Source: Phialocephala subalpina (lineage: Eukaryota; Ascomycota; Leotiomycetes; Helotiales; Mollisiaceae). Taken from it: a DNA stretch of 30,582 nucleotides. A program made the position numbers and the translations under genes. The notes beneath the pieces were generated by a model. It saw only the letters and a program-made list of their open reading frames with translations. It searched no databases and had not been told where the DNA came from. The stretch spans positions 83,755 through 114,336 of the forward strand of contig FJOG01000053.1 of NCBI GenBank assembly GCA_900073065.1, in the 5' to 3' direction. This document shows, in pieces, positions 20,407-29,329 of the stretch. Position 1 is the stretch's first letter, and every line of letters starts with the position of its first letter.

Positions 20407-21175
20407 TCAATAATACCCACAAACACCGAAAGAGGCCCTCAAGCGCGTAACACATACTCCATCCGCGGTGCAATTTCCAGCTCCCAACTCTCCCGTGTAC
20501 GGATTCAAGACATTCCTCTCACAATGATGCGAGTGTCCCAAAGAGATTGCAGTATCATCAATCGGCCTCTTCTTAACCCAAGCCTGATGCAATTTCAACC
20601 ACTGATAAGTGCAGTGGACGAGATGATACTTGTCCGCAGTATAGACGACCTCATGATCACCAGCGAGGATCTCCGCACTGTCTATCTCGTCTGCTGGATC
20701 TAAGGTATAGCTGTGGTAGAAACGCCATTCCGTCGTCTTCTTGAAGGATTCAATGAGTTCGGCGTAGTAGCATGCTTCTGGGACCCATTGCCAGGACATG
20801 GGCTCGAAACGGCATCCGAGGGCTCGCGCAGATGCTACGCTGTTACCGCAGCCCCCAAACTCACGGCCTGTTGGGACGTCTGGCAGTTTCTGCCGCGGGA
20901 ACAGTGCTTGATAGCTGAGGAGCGTAGAAAGGATGATGATGGTACAAAGGTAGATGACGGTTCCTCGGATTCCTGGGGTGGCACGAGGTCGTGGAAGGGG
21001 CGTCTGTCGCTCAATGGCTACTTCCGATAAATCGGAATAGGGGGTCTCATTTTTTTGACGTTTGTGAGAAAGGCGTGATGCACTCTCCTCGACGGTCTGG
21101 TATTTTGACTAATATGACTCTTTGTCAGCTGCGAGCCTTGAGAATACAGACTTTGATTTTACTTGCCTCTGACAT
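20407..21175 (-). CDS. UstYa-like membrane protein with two HxxHC motifs, CG/GC subtype
   Basis: Main exon 21108-20407. A short first exon 21175-21152 (eight codons, MSEASKIK) joined over a 43-nt intron (GTCTGT donor, GCTGAC branch, ATTAG acceptor) gives 241 residues, close to its 243-residue paralogue. Without it the long frame has no Met until MSWQWV (20799), which would lose the membrane helix, so the start is inferred. Features: acidic N-terminus, one helix (about 57-76), GGCGNSVASARALGCRFE (93-110) matching the CG/GC signature of the gene at 19231, then YHLVHC (169-174) and HSHHC (200-204). Expected to act in the secretory pathway on the repeat precursor, perhaps as a partner of the other two. 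An ATG at about 21049 opens only a ten-codon frame that overlaps the coding exon out of phase. No break seen. Confidence 0.83.
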
Positions 21176-21593
21176 TTCTGGACAAGTCTAACTGTGGACT
21201 TTCTATTCAAGTGCAATATCTCGAAAGAGGCCAAGGTTCACTCAAGGGAAGGCAAAAGTTGTGTGGGGAAGCAAGAGCTGAGTGGGGAGTTGTGTGGATT
21301 AGTACTTAGATTATGCTATGGCCTTAGAGCCTTATGAGTGGGCACATGTACAACGAGCTTCGCATCTTGTAGCTAGGCTGAGCTGTTTTATTACGTAGAT
21401 TGGGCTTCCCCGCGTCTCGCCGCTACCTTCTCATTCATAGAGATATCATATACAGAGATATGCAGGCATATATGCCAGATCATCAAATCCATCAATCTTC
21501 TCGTTCTTGTTCGTGATTCCAGTAACTCGGTGACCACGAAGATTTAGTGATCATGGAAGATCGGTCGGTCGGGAATTATCGTTGGACGGAAAG

Positions 21594-21615
21594 TAACGGT
21601 AATGGTAACGGTAAT
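21594..21615. repeat. Direct repeat of TAACGGTAAT, 12-nt period
   Basis: TAACGGTAAT at 21594-21603 and 21606-21615 separated by GG, with related GGTAA/ACCGTA words around. AACGG is the core of Myb-type sites; two copies one helical turn apart are plausible operator-like sites. Inference only. Confidence 0.4.
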
Positions 21616-21678
21616 AACCAACCGTAGCGGTACAGGTAGAGAGGGGAAACCGAGTATCCTGCCGCAATGATTGGCCAG

Positions 21679-21692
21679 TCCGTATACGGAAG
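21679..21692. promoter_or_regulatory. Palindrome TCCGTATACGGA overlapping shared motif TATACGGAAG, copy 3
   Basis: A perfect 12-nt palindrome (21679-21690) whose right half extends into TATACGGAAG (21683-21692), the 10-mer also found upstream of the precursor and of the CPR pseudogene. Everted CCG/CGG half-sites are a recognised Zn2Cys6 arrangement. Confidence 0.4.
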
Positions 21693-21897
21693 AAATGCCA
21701 GTCTAGTGATGCACAATGAAAGGACCCGCAGATATGCTTTGAAGGACCCCATCTGTATACTTTACATACTTAATACTTGCATTACGCACCTAGACGGTCA
21801 AGCGGATGACATTGACCTAACTTAGCCGTATCCGGCAATTGTCGCTACGCGCACAACCAACTTCCTTATTCGGATGCGGGTACCTTATCTCTGACGC

Positions 21898-21908
21898 CGG
21901 GAACCCCG
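21898..21908. promoter_or_regulatory. CGG-N5-CCG candidate regulator site
   Basis: CGG GAACC CCG, about 200 nt upstream of the transporter ATG. The form matches inverted CGG triplets bound by Zn2Cys6 dimers. A match this short can occur by chance. Confidence 0.25.
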
Positions 21909-22110
21909 ACCCGAGATTCTGCCATCCCAGTCGAACGCGCTGTACCTGTTGCCTAGCCTGGGGGTGCATATGTACTGTAATCTAGAACTCCGTCCGATTA
22001 CGCTTTCGTACCGTCGTGCGCCTGGATACCTCGAAGGAAACTTTGATACTGTCCGTTACTTGCGTCTTCCCACGTTCTTCGCGCCATGTTCAATGTTCAA
22101 TCGATGATCA

Positions 22111-25100
22111 ATGGCTTCCAATCTCACGTTTAGTGGAACAATAGCAGACGCTCTCGCCAGTGACAGTGCTTTCGGCCCGGCAAGCTCCACGAGGGACTTT
22201 GACTTCACCCTGACCTTTGAGCAGAGCATCTTGTCCATCTTGCCCTCCGCGCTGCTCTTGCTCATTGCACCTCTACGGCTGATACAGCTATCTCGAAGGG
22301 ATTCGCGCACCTTACCCCACATCGGTCATGCGTTCAAGACGGTATGCTTCTGCTTCTACTCGTGCTCGTGCTCATGACCGTGAACTGTGGACCACGACTA
22401 ACGCCATACAGACAGCCGCGGCAATTAATCTTGCTCTCCAATTGGCCTTGGTAATATTATGGTCCTCCTCTCCTTTCATTCGGCCTCGGACAAGCATTCC
22501 TTCCGCCGTGCTATCGTTGGTCACTTCCGGTATCATCTTGATCCTCTCGCACCTTGAAGACAAGAAGGCAACGAGGCCGTCTACCGTGCTCAATATCTAC
22601 CTCTTATTATTGATCTTGCTCGATGCAACCCAAGTCCGAACTCTGTGGCTGATTGATTATGGCCATGTCGCTGCTGTTCAGAGTGCCGCCGTCGGCATCA
22701 AGATTGCCATGTTGCTCCTGGAGGCGCAGACCAAAGTGCCTCATCTTATGGGACCTTACAAGGACTATCCTCCTGAAGCTACAAGCGGGTTTTGGAACCT
22801 GAGTTTTGTTTGGTGGTTGAACAGGCTCTTCGTCATGGGCTTTCGGAAGCTCATGACCACCCAAGACCTGTTTGATATTGACCGTAACCTTACCTCCGAA
22901 GTGCTCGGGGACAAGCTGCAAAACGCCTGGGACAAACGTGGTAAGGACAGTTTGACTCTTTGTACATTACTCCCGAGACACTAACAGATTTGAGAAATTC
23001 CCGAGGGATCATATGCGCTGCCAAAAGTTGTGGCTTGGTGCTTTCGCTGGAATCTCTTAGCAGCAGCATTTCCTCGTCTATGTATCATCGGCTTCAATTT
23101 CGCTCAACCGTTCCTAATCGCCTCGGCCATCAACTACTTGGAGGGCTCCAGCCTCACACAAAACAAAAATAATGGTTATGGGTTGATTGGAGCTGCATTT
23201 CTTATCTACTTTGGGATCGCGGTATGACGACCTTGTCTGCGATCGTTTTTTGAGCTAACGATTGAAGATGTCGACTGTACATTTCAAACAGCAATTTTCG
23301 CGAATTACAACCATGTTTAGAGGAGGAATGATCTCGTTGCTTTATAACAAGACTTTGTGCCTTCAAGAGGGGGTCTGTACAGAGGGCGCAGTTCTTACGC
23401 TTATGAGCACTGGTAATTCCCCGATCTTTACGTCATATATGATCACGTTCTCGACTTTTGTGATGTGCTTTCTGACTTAGTGTGCAAGATATTGACAATA
23501 TAATCGAATTTCTGGAAAAGATCAATAATATATGGGCCTGCTCAGTGGAAATTGCAATCGGGACGTGGCTTCTGGAACGGCAGCTGGGTGCGACATGTGT
23601 TGTGCCATTGATTGTTACACTTAGTAAGTCGCTCTTTACTATTTTAATGACAATTCTCATATTCGTCTGCAGTCTGTGCGATCGGACAAGGATGGGTTGC
23701 CAAGGCTATTGGTAAAGATCAACAGCGATGGAACGAAGCCATTCAACAGCGTGTCAAGAATACTTCCTCGATGCTCGGCTCGATGAAGGCGATTAAGCTT
23801 TCCGGACTCGCGGAGAATACCTCGTCTAATATTCAAAGTGAAAGAGAACAAGAGTTGAAGACTTCTCGGCCGTTCTTCTGGGGCATCATGTGGCTCAACG
23901 GACTTGGTAGGCAACTGCCTTCATACCTCCCAAAATCTACTAGCTGACGCAAATAGCGAGCCTTCCGAAGATCTGGGCACCTGTGATATCTTTCATTGTG
24001 TTTGCTATTCAAGCCACGGTCAAAGGAACAAGCTCATTGACAACAGTGCAAGCATTTGCCTCGTTGAGCATTATCACTCTTGTCACATCACCGGCTGAGC
24101 AACTACTCGCTGTTGTACCTCAGATTGCTGCTGCTTTGGGTTGTTTCAACCGTTTACAAGCATACTTGACCTCCCCTTCAAGACAGGATTCTCGACTTCA
24201 AGTCTCCTCTAGGAAGTCTTCAATATCGTCGACCCCTCACGAGAAAGGCCATGGTGATCTTGTATTTTCTTCCATTCCACCAAAGCTTTTGCAACCACCG
24301 CTTGCTATCATAGTAGAGAAAGCAACGATCTTCCTAGCTCCCAACGCGACAGCAGCTGCTATCACCGACGCAAGCTTCACAGTTGAGACTGGGTCATTGA
24401 CTATTCTGCTTGGGCCTGTTGGTTCGGGTAAAACAAGCTTAATCAAAGCTGTATTGGGAGAACTGACCTGCGCATCTGGGAGTATATTCGTAGCTTCGAA
24501 AGGCATCTCATTTTGTAGCCAGTCATCATGGTTACCCAATATCTCTGTCAAAGAGAGTGTATGTGGACCGATAAGTTCAGAAATTGACCAAGAGTGGTAC
24601 GAAACAATCCTACACGCTTGTGCTTTAGACCAAGACGTCCTCCAATGGCCTGACGGGGATCGAAGCTTGATTGGGAGCAAAGGGCTCACACTCTCAGGAG
24701 GGCAGAAACAACGCGTGGTAAGTAATTCCTGAGGATCTTATCCTCTGTAGATATTCTTTAACAGCTCCAGGCATTGGCTCGAGCGGTTTATGCTCGACAA
24801 CATATTATTTTGCTCGACGACATTTTCAGTGCTCTAGATGCCAAGACACAAGAGGTGATTAGTACCCGACTTCTGACGAAGGAAGGACTTTTCCGTCGTC
24901 TCGCAGCGACTGTGGTCTTGGTCACACACAATAGTGAGCCTCTTGTCAGACCTTTGAGACTTCTGAGGTGCTGAGTCAATATTCTGTACAGCTAGGTGTC
25001 TACGTCTTGCGGACAAGATCGTGGTGCTTAATTCCTTGGGAAGATTAATTATGCAGGGCACCTACCAGGAGTTAAGCCAACGAGAAGGATTTTTGAATTA

Positions 25101-27037
25101 CACTACTACTGAATCAAACGAATCCGCGGACAAAGTAGTTGTTCCAATTCCAAACAGCGGCCAAAAATCGGATGAACCATCCCAAGGGGCCAAGACGGAC
25201 ACGGCCATGGAACTGACCAGGCGTACCGGTGACCTCAAAATCTATTACTACTACATTCAAAACGCAATGCCACTACTTTGGATCGGCTTTGTCGTTGTGA
25301 CGGCTTTAGCGGCATTCGCGGACAACTTTCCTTTCGTGTGGCTCAACTGGTGGACGCAAGCTGGAGGCCAGAAACTATCTCTCTACCTGCCAGTGTATGC
25401 AGCACTAGCTCTTATGGCTTCAATCCTCTCAATTCTCTCCATCTGGGTGGTGTTCCTGAACCTCATGCCACAAGCCGCCATCCAGCTCCATCAAATCTTG
25501 CTGAATTCGGTCATTCACGCTCCGCTATCGTTCTTCGCATCCACGGATACTGGAGTAACTCTGAATCGGTTCTCGCAAGACATGAGCCTGGTTGATCTCC
25601 CATTACCGATAGCACTACTTACCGTCTTCGGGTCGCTCTTCGGCTGCATAGCCAAAGTTGCACTGATATCCACTGGATCGTCCTACATGGCAGTGACGAT
25701 TCCCTTCACTATTCTAGCGATCTATATCATCCAAGATTTGTACCTCAAAACGAGTCGCCAACTTCGGTACCTAGACCTAGAGAACAAAAGCCCGCTGTAC
25801 TCACATTTCATAGAAACTCTCGACGGCCTCGCCACAATTCGTGCTTTCGGCTGGGAGCACACAGCTAAAGAGACACAGAATAGAAATTTGGATCATTCTC
25901 AAAGGCCATATTACATGCTCCTATGCGTTCAGCGGTGGCTGAACCTAGTTCTCGATCTCATGGTCACTGCACTTGCTGTGGTTGTGGTAGCACTGGCTGT
26001 TAATCTGAAGAGTACAACGACTGCTGGTCTGCTGGGCTTAGCGTTGAACAATGTTCTCGGATTCAATATGTCAATCTCGGCGCTGGTGACGTCTTGGACG
26101 TCACTTGAGACCTCTCTTGGGGCCGTCGCGCGAGTCAAGACGTTTGCTGAGACGACACCATCCGAGGACAAGTCCGGTGAGATTTGTGAACCACCTTCCG
26201 AATGGCCGGCATGTGGTTCTGTTGAAATCAACTGTGTTTCAGCCACATATGATACCTCCGTTTCGGCTTTAGACAGAATCAGTATGAGTATAGCACCCGG
26301 ACAGAAAATAGGAATCTGTGGGCGCACTGGAAGGTTAGAAGCCCTCCAAATGTTTCCCTCCGAGCAGTGGCTAACTCTCATACAGTGGCAAAAGCTCCCT
26401 ACTCATCACCCTTCTGCGCCTCCTCCCAGTCTCCTCAGGCTCCATCACCATCGACGGCCTCGACATCAGCACCATCTCCCACCAAGTCCTCCGCCAACGA
26501 CTCACCGCAATCCCACAAGAATCGTTCATCCTTCCCGGCACCGTGCGTGCCAACGCTGATCCCCTCGGCCTCGCTTCAGACGCCGAAATCATCTCAGCGC
26601 TGATCAGAGTCGGGATCTGGGACGCCCTCGAGAGTCGTGGCGCTCTCGACGCAGTATTACTCGAGAACCCGCTCTCTCAAGGACAGCATCAGTTATTCGG
26701 TCTCGCGAGAGCTATGTTACGTAAGAGCAGTGTGCTGATTATTGATGAAGCGACGAGCAGTGTGGATGGTGAGACGGACCGAGTGATACAGCAGGTGATT
26801 AGGGAGAGGTTTAAGGAGTGTACTGTCATTAGCGTGGCGCATAGAGTGAGTTTCTCGCCGTTCTTTCTTTTAAGGAGGTTGGTCGGGGTGATTTGGCTAA
26901 CATTTGTGGCGCAGCTTGATACGATCATAGACTATGATAAGATTGCCGTGATGGATGGGGGGAAGTTGGTGGAGTTTGATAGTCCTGAGAACTTACTTGC
27001 GAGGGAGAGTTTGTTTAAGGAGATGTATCGAGCATAG
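22111..27037 (+). CDS. ABC transporter, ABCC (MRP) type, 11 exons
   Basis: Exons 22111-22341, 22412-22940, 22995-23221, 23268-23412, 23489-23623, 23673-23906, 23957-24717, 24771-24933, 24992-26333, 26386-26845 and 26915-27037 keep phase throughout and give 1449 residues, normal for a full ABCC protein. Order: N-terminal TMD0 helices, TMD1 (with PFLIASAINYL and FRGGMISLLYNKT), NBD1, TMD2 (TGVTLNRFSQDMSLVD), NBD2. NBD1 has Walker A GPVGSGKT (653-660), LSGGQ (746-750) and Walker B IILLDD (766-771), with Asp in place of the catalytic Glu, as usual in ABCC NBD1. NBD2 has GRTGSGKS (1252-1259, split by an intron), LSQGQ (1352-1356) and VLIIDEA (1372-1378) with the Glu. No stop or shift. ABCC pumps export organic anions and conjugates; next to a precursor and UstYa genes it probably moves the product or protects the producer. 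Two exon starts (22995, 24771) were chosen over nearer AGs to keep family wording. Confidence 0.95.
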
Positions 27038-27285
27038 ACGTAGAGATGTTTTCGTGTTTAGTTGCCGAGCCAGCTCAGACTTGTTTTATAGATCAGGCAC
27101 TAGGTTTCGCTAAGTATGGGATATTGTCGAGGCTCACTTGCTCGAAAGCTCCGCCCCAGAGAGGTGTACTATTAGTTGGTTGTTAGGAATAAAGAGGTAG
27201 ATGTGGTCGGTTGAAATGAATTTAATTGAGCTGAGCTTATGGTCACGTCCTGCAATGGTTCGAGAGAAGACGCTCTTATATTGCC
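27038..27285. other. 3' flank of the ABC transporter
   Basis: Non-coding, T-rich stretches after the stop; should hold the polyadenylation site. Nothing else seen. Confidence 0.6.
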
Positions 27286-27491
27286 ATGGATCCTGACACT
27301 TACAACCTTCGGGAGATGAGTGATGATGAAGTCGCTCTGGCCAAGAGCGTTGTGATGCAGCTTAGGTATGAAGAGTACCCCATTTGAAAAACTTCTTGAT
27401 AAGTGTTTGTACTATAACAGTCATTAGTGGAATCTATGGTTTGACTGCGCAACGCTACGAAGATGACAACCGGATAGCATTAAGATTCTAG
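27286..27491 (+). CDS. Possible small two-exon gene or fragment, unknown
   Basis: ATG 27286 opens MDPDTYNLREMSDDEVALAK, acidic and protein-like, up to a GTATGA donor (exon 27286-27365). Splicing to the ATTAG acceptor (exon 27428-27491) continues as SGIYGLTAQRYEDDNRIALRF and stops, for 47 residues. Just beyond, another frame reads IKILEAYRIHTAVPQMSKLA, so the end may be frameshifted and this a remnant of a longer gene. No domain recognised, no signal peptide, no repeats. Confidence 0.35.
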
Positions 27492-28349
27492 AAGCCTATA
27501 GAATTCACACAGCAGTTCCCCAGATGTCGAAACTTGCGCGAAGTTAGCTTGACCATCAGCAGACGTAAGCTTGGCCATTAGGCCGACGACCAGGAGATCG
27601 GTAACATCATCACCCAAAGGCCTTTCTAGCTACAAGGATGCAAGAAGCTATCAAGAGCCGAGATCGCGGCTGCGCTTTCCTGAAATGAGAACTACTTCAC
27701 TTTGCGACGCGAACAACGAATTACACACGCAGACGTGACGAAGATCTCTAAACCACTTGGAATCGAGAGGAAGCGAATCAGCGTGGATCTAGAGAATCAC
27801 TCTAATTGCTATCAGCTAGCGTTCGGAGTATGGTCTTGGGAAGCAGGCGAGAGACAGTACATAGATCGGAGTTGTGAGATTGGTTGGGTACAAAAGCGGA
27901 GTTTTCGGAAGCCTTACTACCACCCATGGTACGAGGATGGAAATCGAGGAGTATAATGAGGAGAATAGGAAAGATAGTGACAGAGACTGGGAGGATAGTG
28001 ATGACTATGAGGAAGACTCTGAAGAGCAAGAGGATGACGATGGGGAGGACGAGGACGCTGACAATCATTAAGGATCTCTTTAGCATAAGCGTTAAAATCA
28101 TCCTCCTCCAAACCCCACATAATTCTTACCATTCTTGCAATTAAATTGCTGGAGACAATAATATTACAATGCGCAAGAATATGATAGCCTGAGATTCATA
28201 GTCAATATTGGGCTTGTAAGGCCAGATCTTGCTTCTGAAATTTAAATTTATCTATATTATGGCAAGAATGTATTATCTGACAACAATAAAAGAACGAAGA
28301 GAGGAGATCTGTAACCATGTATTGATTGCAAGTATAGAAGTCCTACAAA
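27492..28349. other. Degenerate region with an acidic coding-like stretch
   Basis: A plus frame to 27956 reads LAFGVWSWEAGERQYIDRSC, and an overlapping frame to 28071 is an Asp/Glu-rich tail (DSDDYEEDSEEQEDDDGEDEDA). They could be two parts of one frameshifted protein with an acidic C-terminus, but no start, domain or family is recognisable. The acidic run may be only purine-rich sequence. Nothing is seen from 28072 to 28349. Confidence 0.3.
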
Positions 28350-28351
28350 TT

Positions 28352-28549
28352 TCATTCGTTGCCGAGCATACCCTGAGGTATAGCAGCCTTCGTTGACAAC
28401 GCAATGAAGCCACTGAACAAGCACATCGCGCTACTAAACATAAAAACTTCAAAGAATCCTCCACAATGAAGAAAAAAAAGCTCCATTCACGAAAGATCCA
28501 ATCAACCCTCCAAACCCAGCTATTGCTATCCCCATGCCCAGGGTCGTCA
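28352..28549 (-). pseudogene. Monocarboxylate-transporter-like MFS C-terminus, frameshifted
   Basis: The minus strand reads TTLGMGIAIAGFGGLIG, a helix followed by SFVNGAF, like the GMxxxxxxxxxLxGxPIxGAL part of fungal monocarboxylate-transporter homologues, and then, in another frame, GGFFEVFMFSSAMCLFSGF, like the GGYxxxxxFxGxxxxxGxxF helix that ends these proteins. The frames meet next to a run of eight T (coding strand, about 28472-28479); one T fewer would join them. The first ten helices are absent and the piece begins directly after the end of another coding fragment. It is a decayed remnant, or a gene fragment with a homopolymer sequencing error. Confidence 0.55.
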
Positions 28550-28867
28550 TCACGTGAAGATTTCCTTCTCGGCATCCATATGAGCAAGCTTGTCCCATGC
28601 CATGCCTTGTTTGCATGAATCGAAAAGCACTTGATGATATGAAATTTAGTATCGTCCAATGTTTTCCTTTTTCTCAACTCACGTGCTTGTTCACTTGCGT
28701 GAAGCATCCTCGGCACGATAAATCCTTTAGTCCTTGATAATTTCCTTGCCCCTTACCACTTTCCCATCAAAATCCAGGACCACTCTTTCCTCTAGATCGT
28801 AGTTCATGATCTCGAAAACATGTTGCTTTTCCATCGTGTGACACAAACACGACGATTCGACCTTCAT
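28550..28867 (-). pseudogene. C-terminal fragment of an unidentified two-exon gene
   Basis: From ATG 28867 a 46-residue frame reads KQHVFEIMNYDLEERVVLDF and ends in TAA at 28727. One base off, the next frame reads TKGFIVPRMLHASEQA, crosses a good 53-nt intron (28682-28630, GTGAGT donor, ATACTAAAT branch, CAAG acceptor) and ends FDSCKQGMAWDKLAHMDAEK...IFT before TGA at 28550. Both halves look like real protein, so one frameshift near 28727-28735 probably broke a gene. I do not recognise the family. Confidence 0.4.
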
Positions 28868-29329
28868 GCCTTATTGAGGTGCAGCGCGTCGATCACAGCA
28901 GCCTAGGCTCTCCAGGTACCCTTCGATTTCCCCACGTCGAAAGGACCGAAAAGGTGCCTCTCGAGTTCGTTTTACTCCCTAAAAATGTATTCCTGAAGTC
29001 ATGAGGCTCTCAGAACCATGTGAAGACTACATAGAAAGGCCGAACCTATACCGTCGTTCGATTCTGAACCCAAATCTGGGATGTTTTGTAGTAGAGGATG
29101 CTACTAGTACCCACCCTGCACTCACTTGCAATCTCATAGCCATAGAAGCCAAAGTAATGTCATTTAACCTGTCCGGATCTTGAATTACTTATTTTTCTTT
29201 GAAATATTATTTCTGCCTCTTTGAGTTTAGCGCACCCGCTTCGGGGATGGCGCCTCGCTTACCGAGCCGCTACTTTTGACGACGATTATAAGAACCCCCT
29301 TTCTTCCCTTATCAAATCTCTTAACTAAT
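28868..29329. other. Spacer; no gene supported
   Basis: A 60-codon plus frame (29001-29183) has no domain. From 29215 the sequence becomes a short GC-richer stretch (GCACCCGCTTCGGGGATGGCGCC region) immediately before the AT block, much as around 9880-10010 at another block edge. Confidence 0.45.

Larger units (their letters stand above)
21176..22110. promoter_or_regulatory. Divergent promoter of the third UstYa-like gene and the ABC transporter
   Basis: About 0.93 kb of non-coding DNA between ATG 21175 (minus) and ATG 22111 (plus). Several candidate sites cluster in it: CGGAAA at 21587, a duplicated TAACGGTAAT (21594-21615), palindrome TCCGTATACGGA (21679-21690) overlapping TATACGGAAG, and CGG-N5-CCG (21898-21908). 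It suits joint regulation of both genes. Confidence 0.55.

Noticed and set aside
23472..23480. Acceptor CTTAG at 23480 for the fourth transporter intron
   Set aside because: It leads to a stop codon within eight codons; AAG at 23488 restores the family wording STDIDNI.
29001..29183. 60-codon plus frame near the right AT block
   Set aside because: No domain or gene context.
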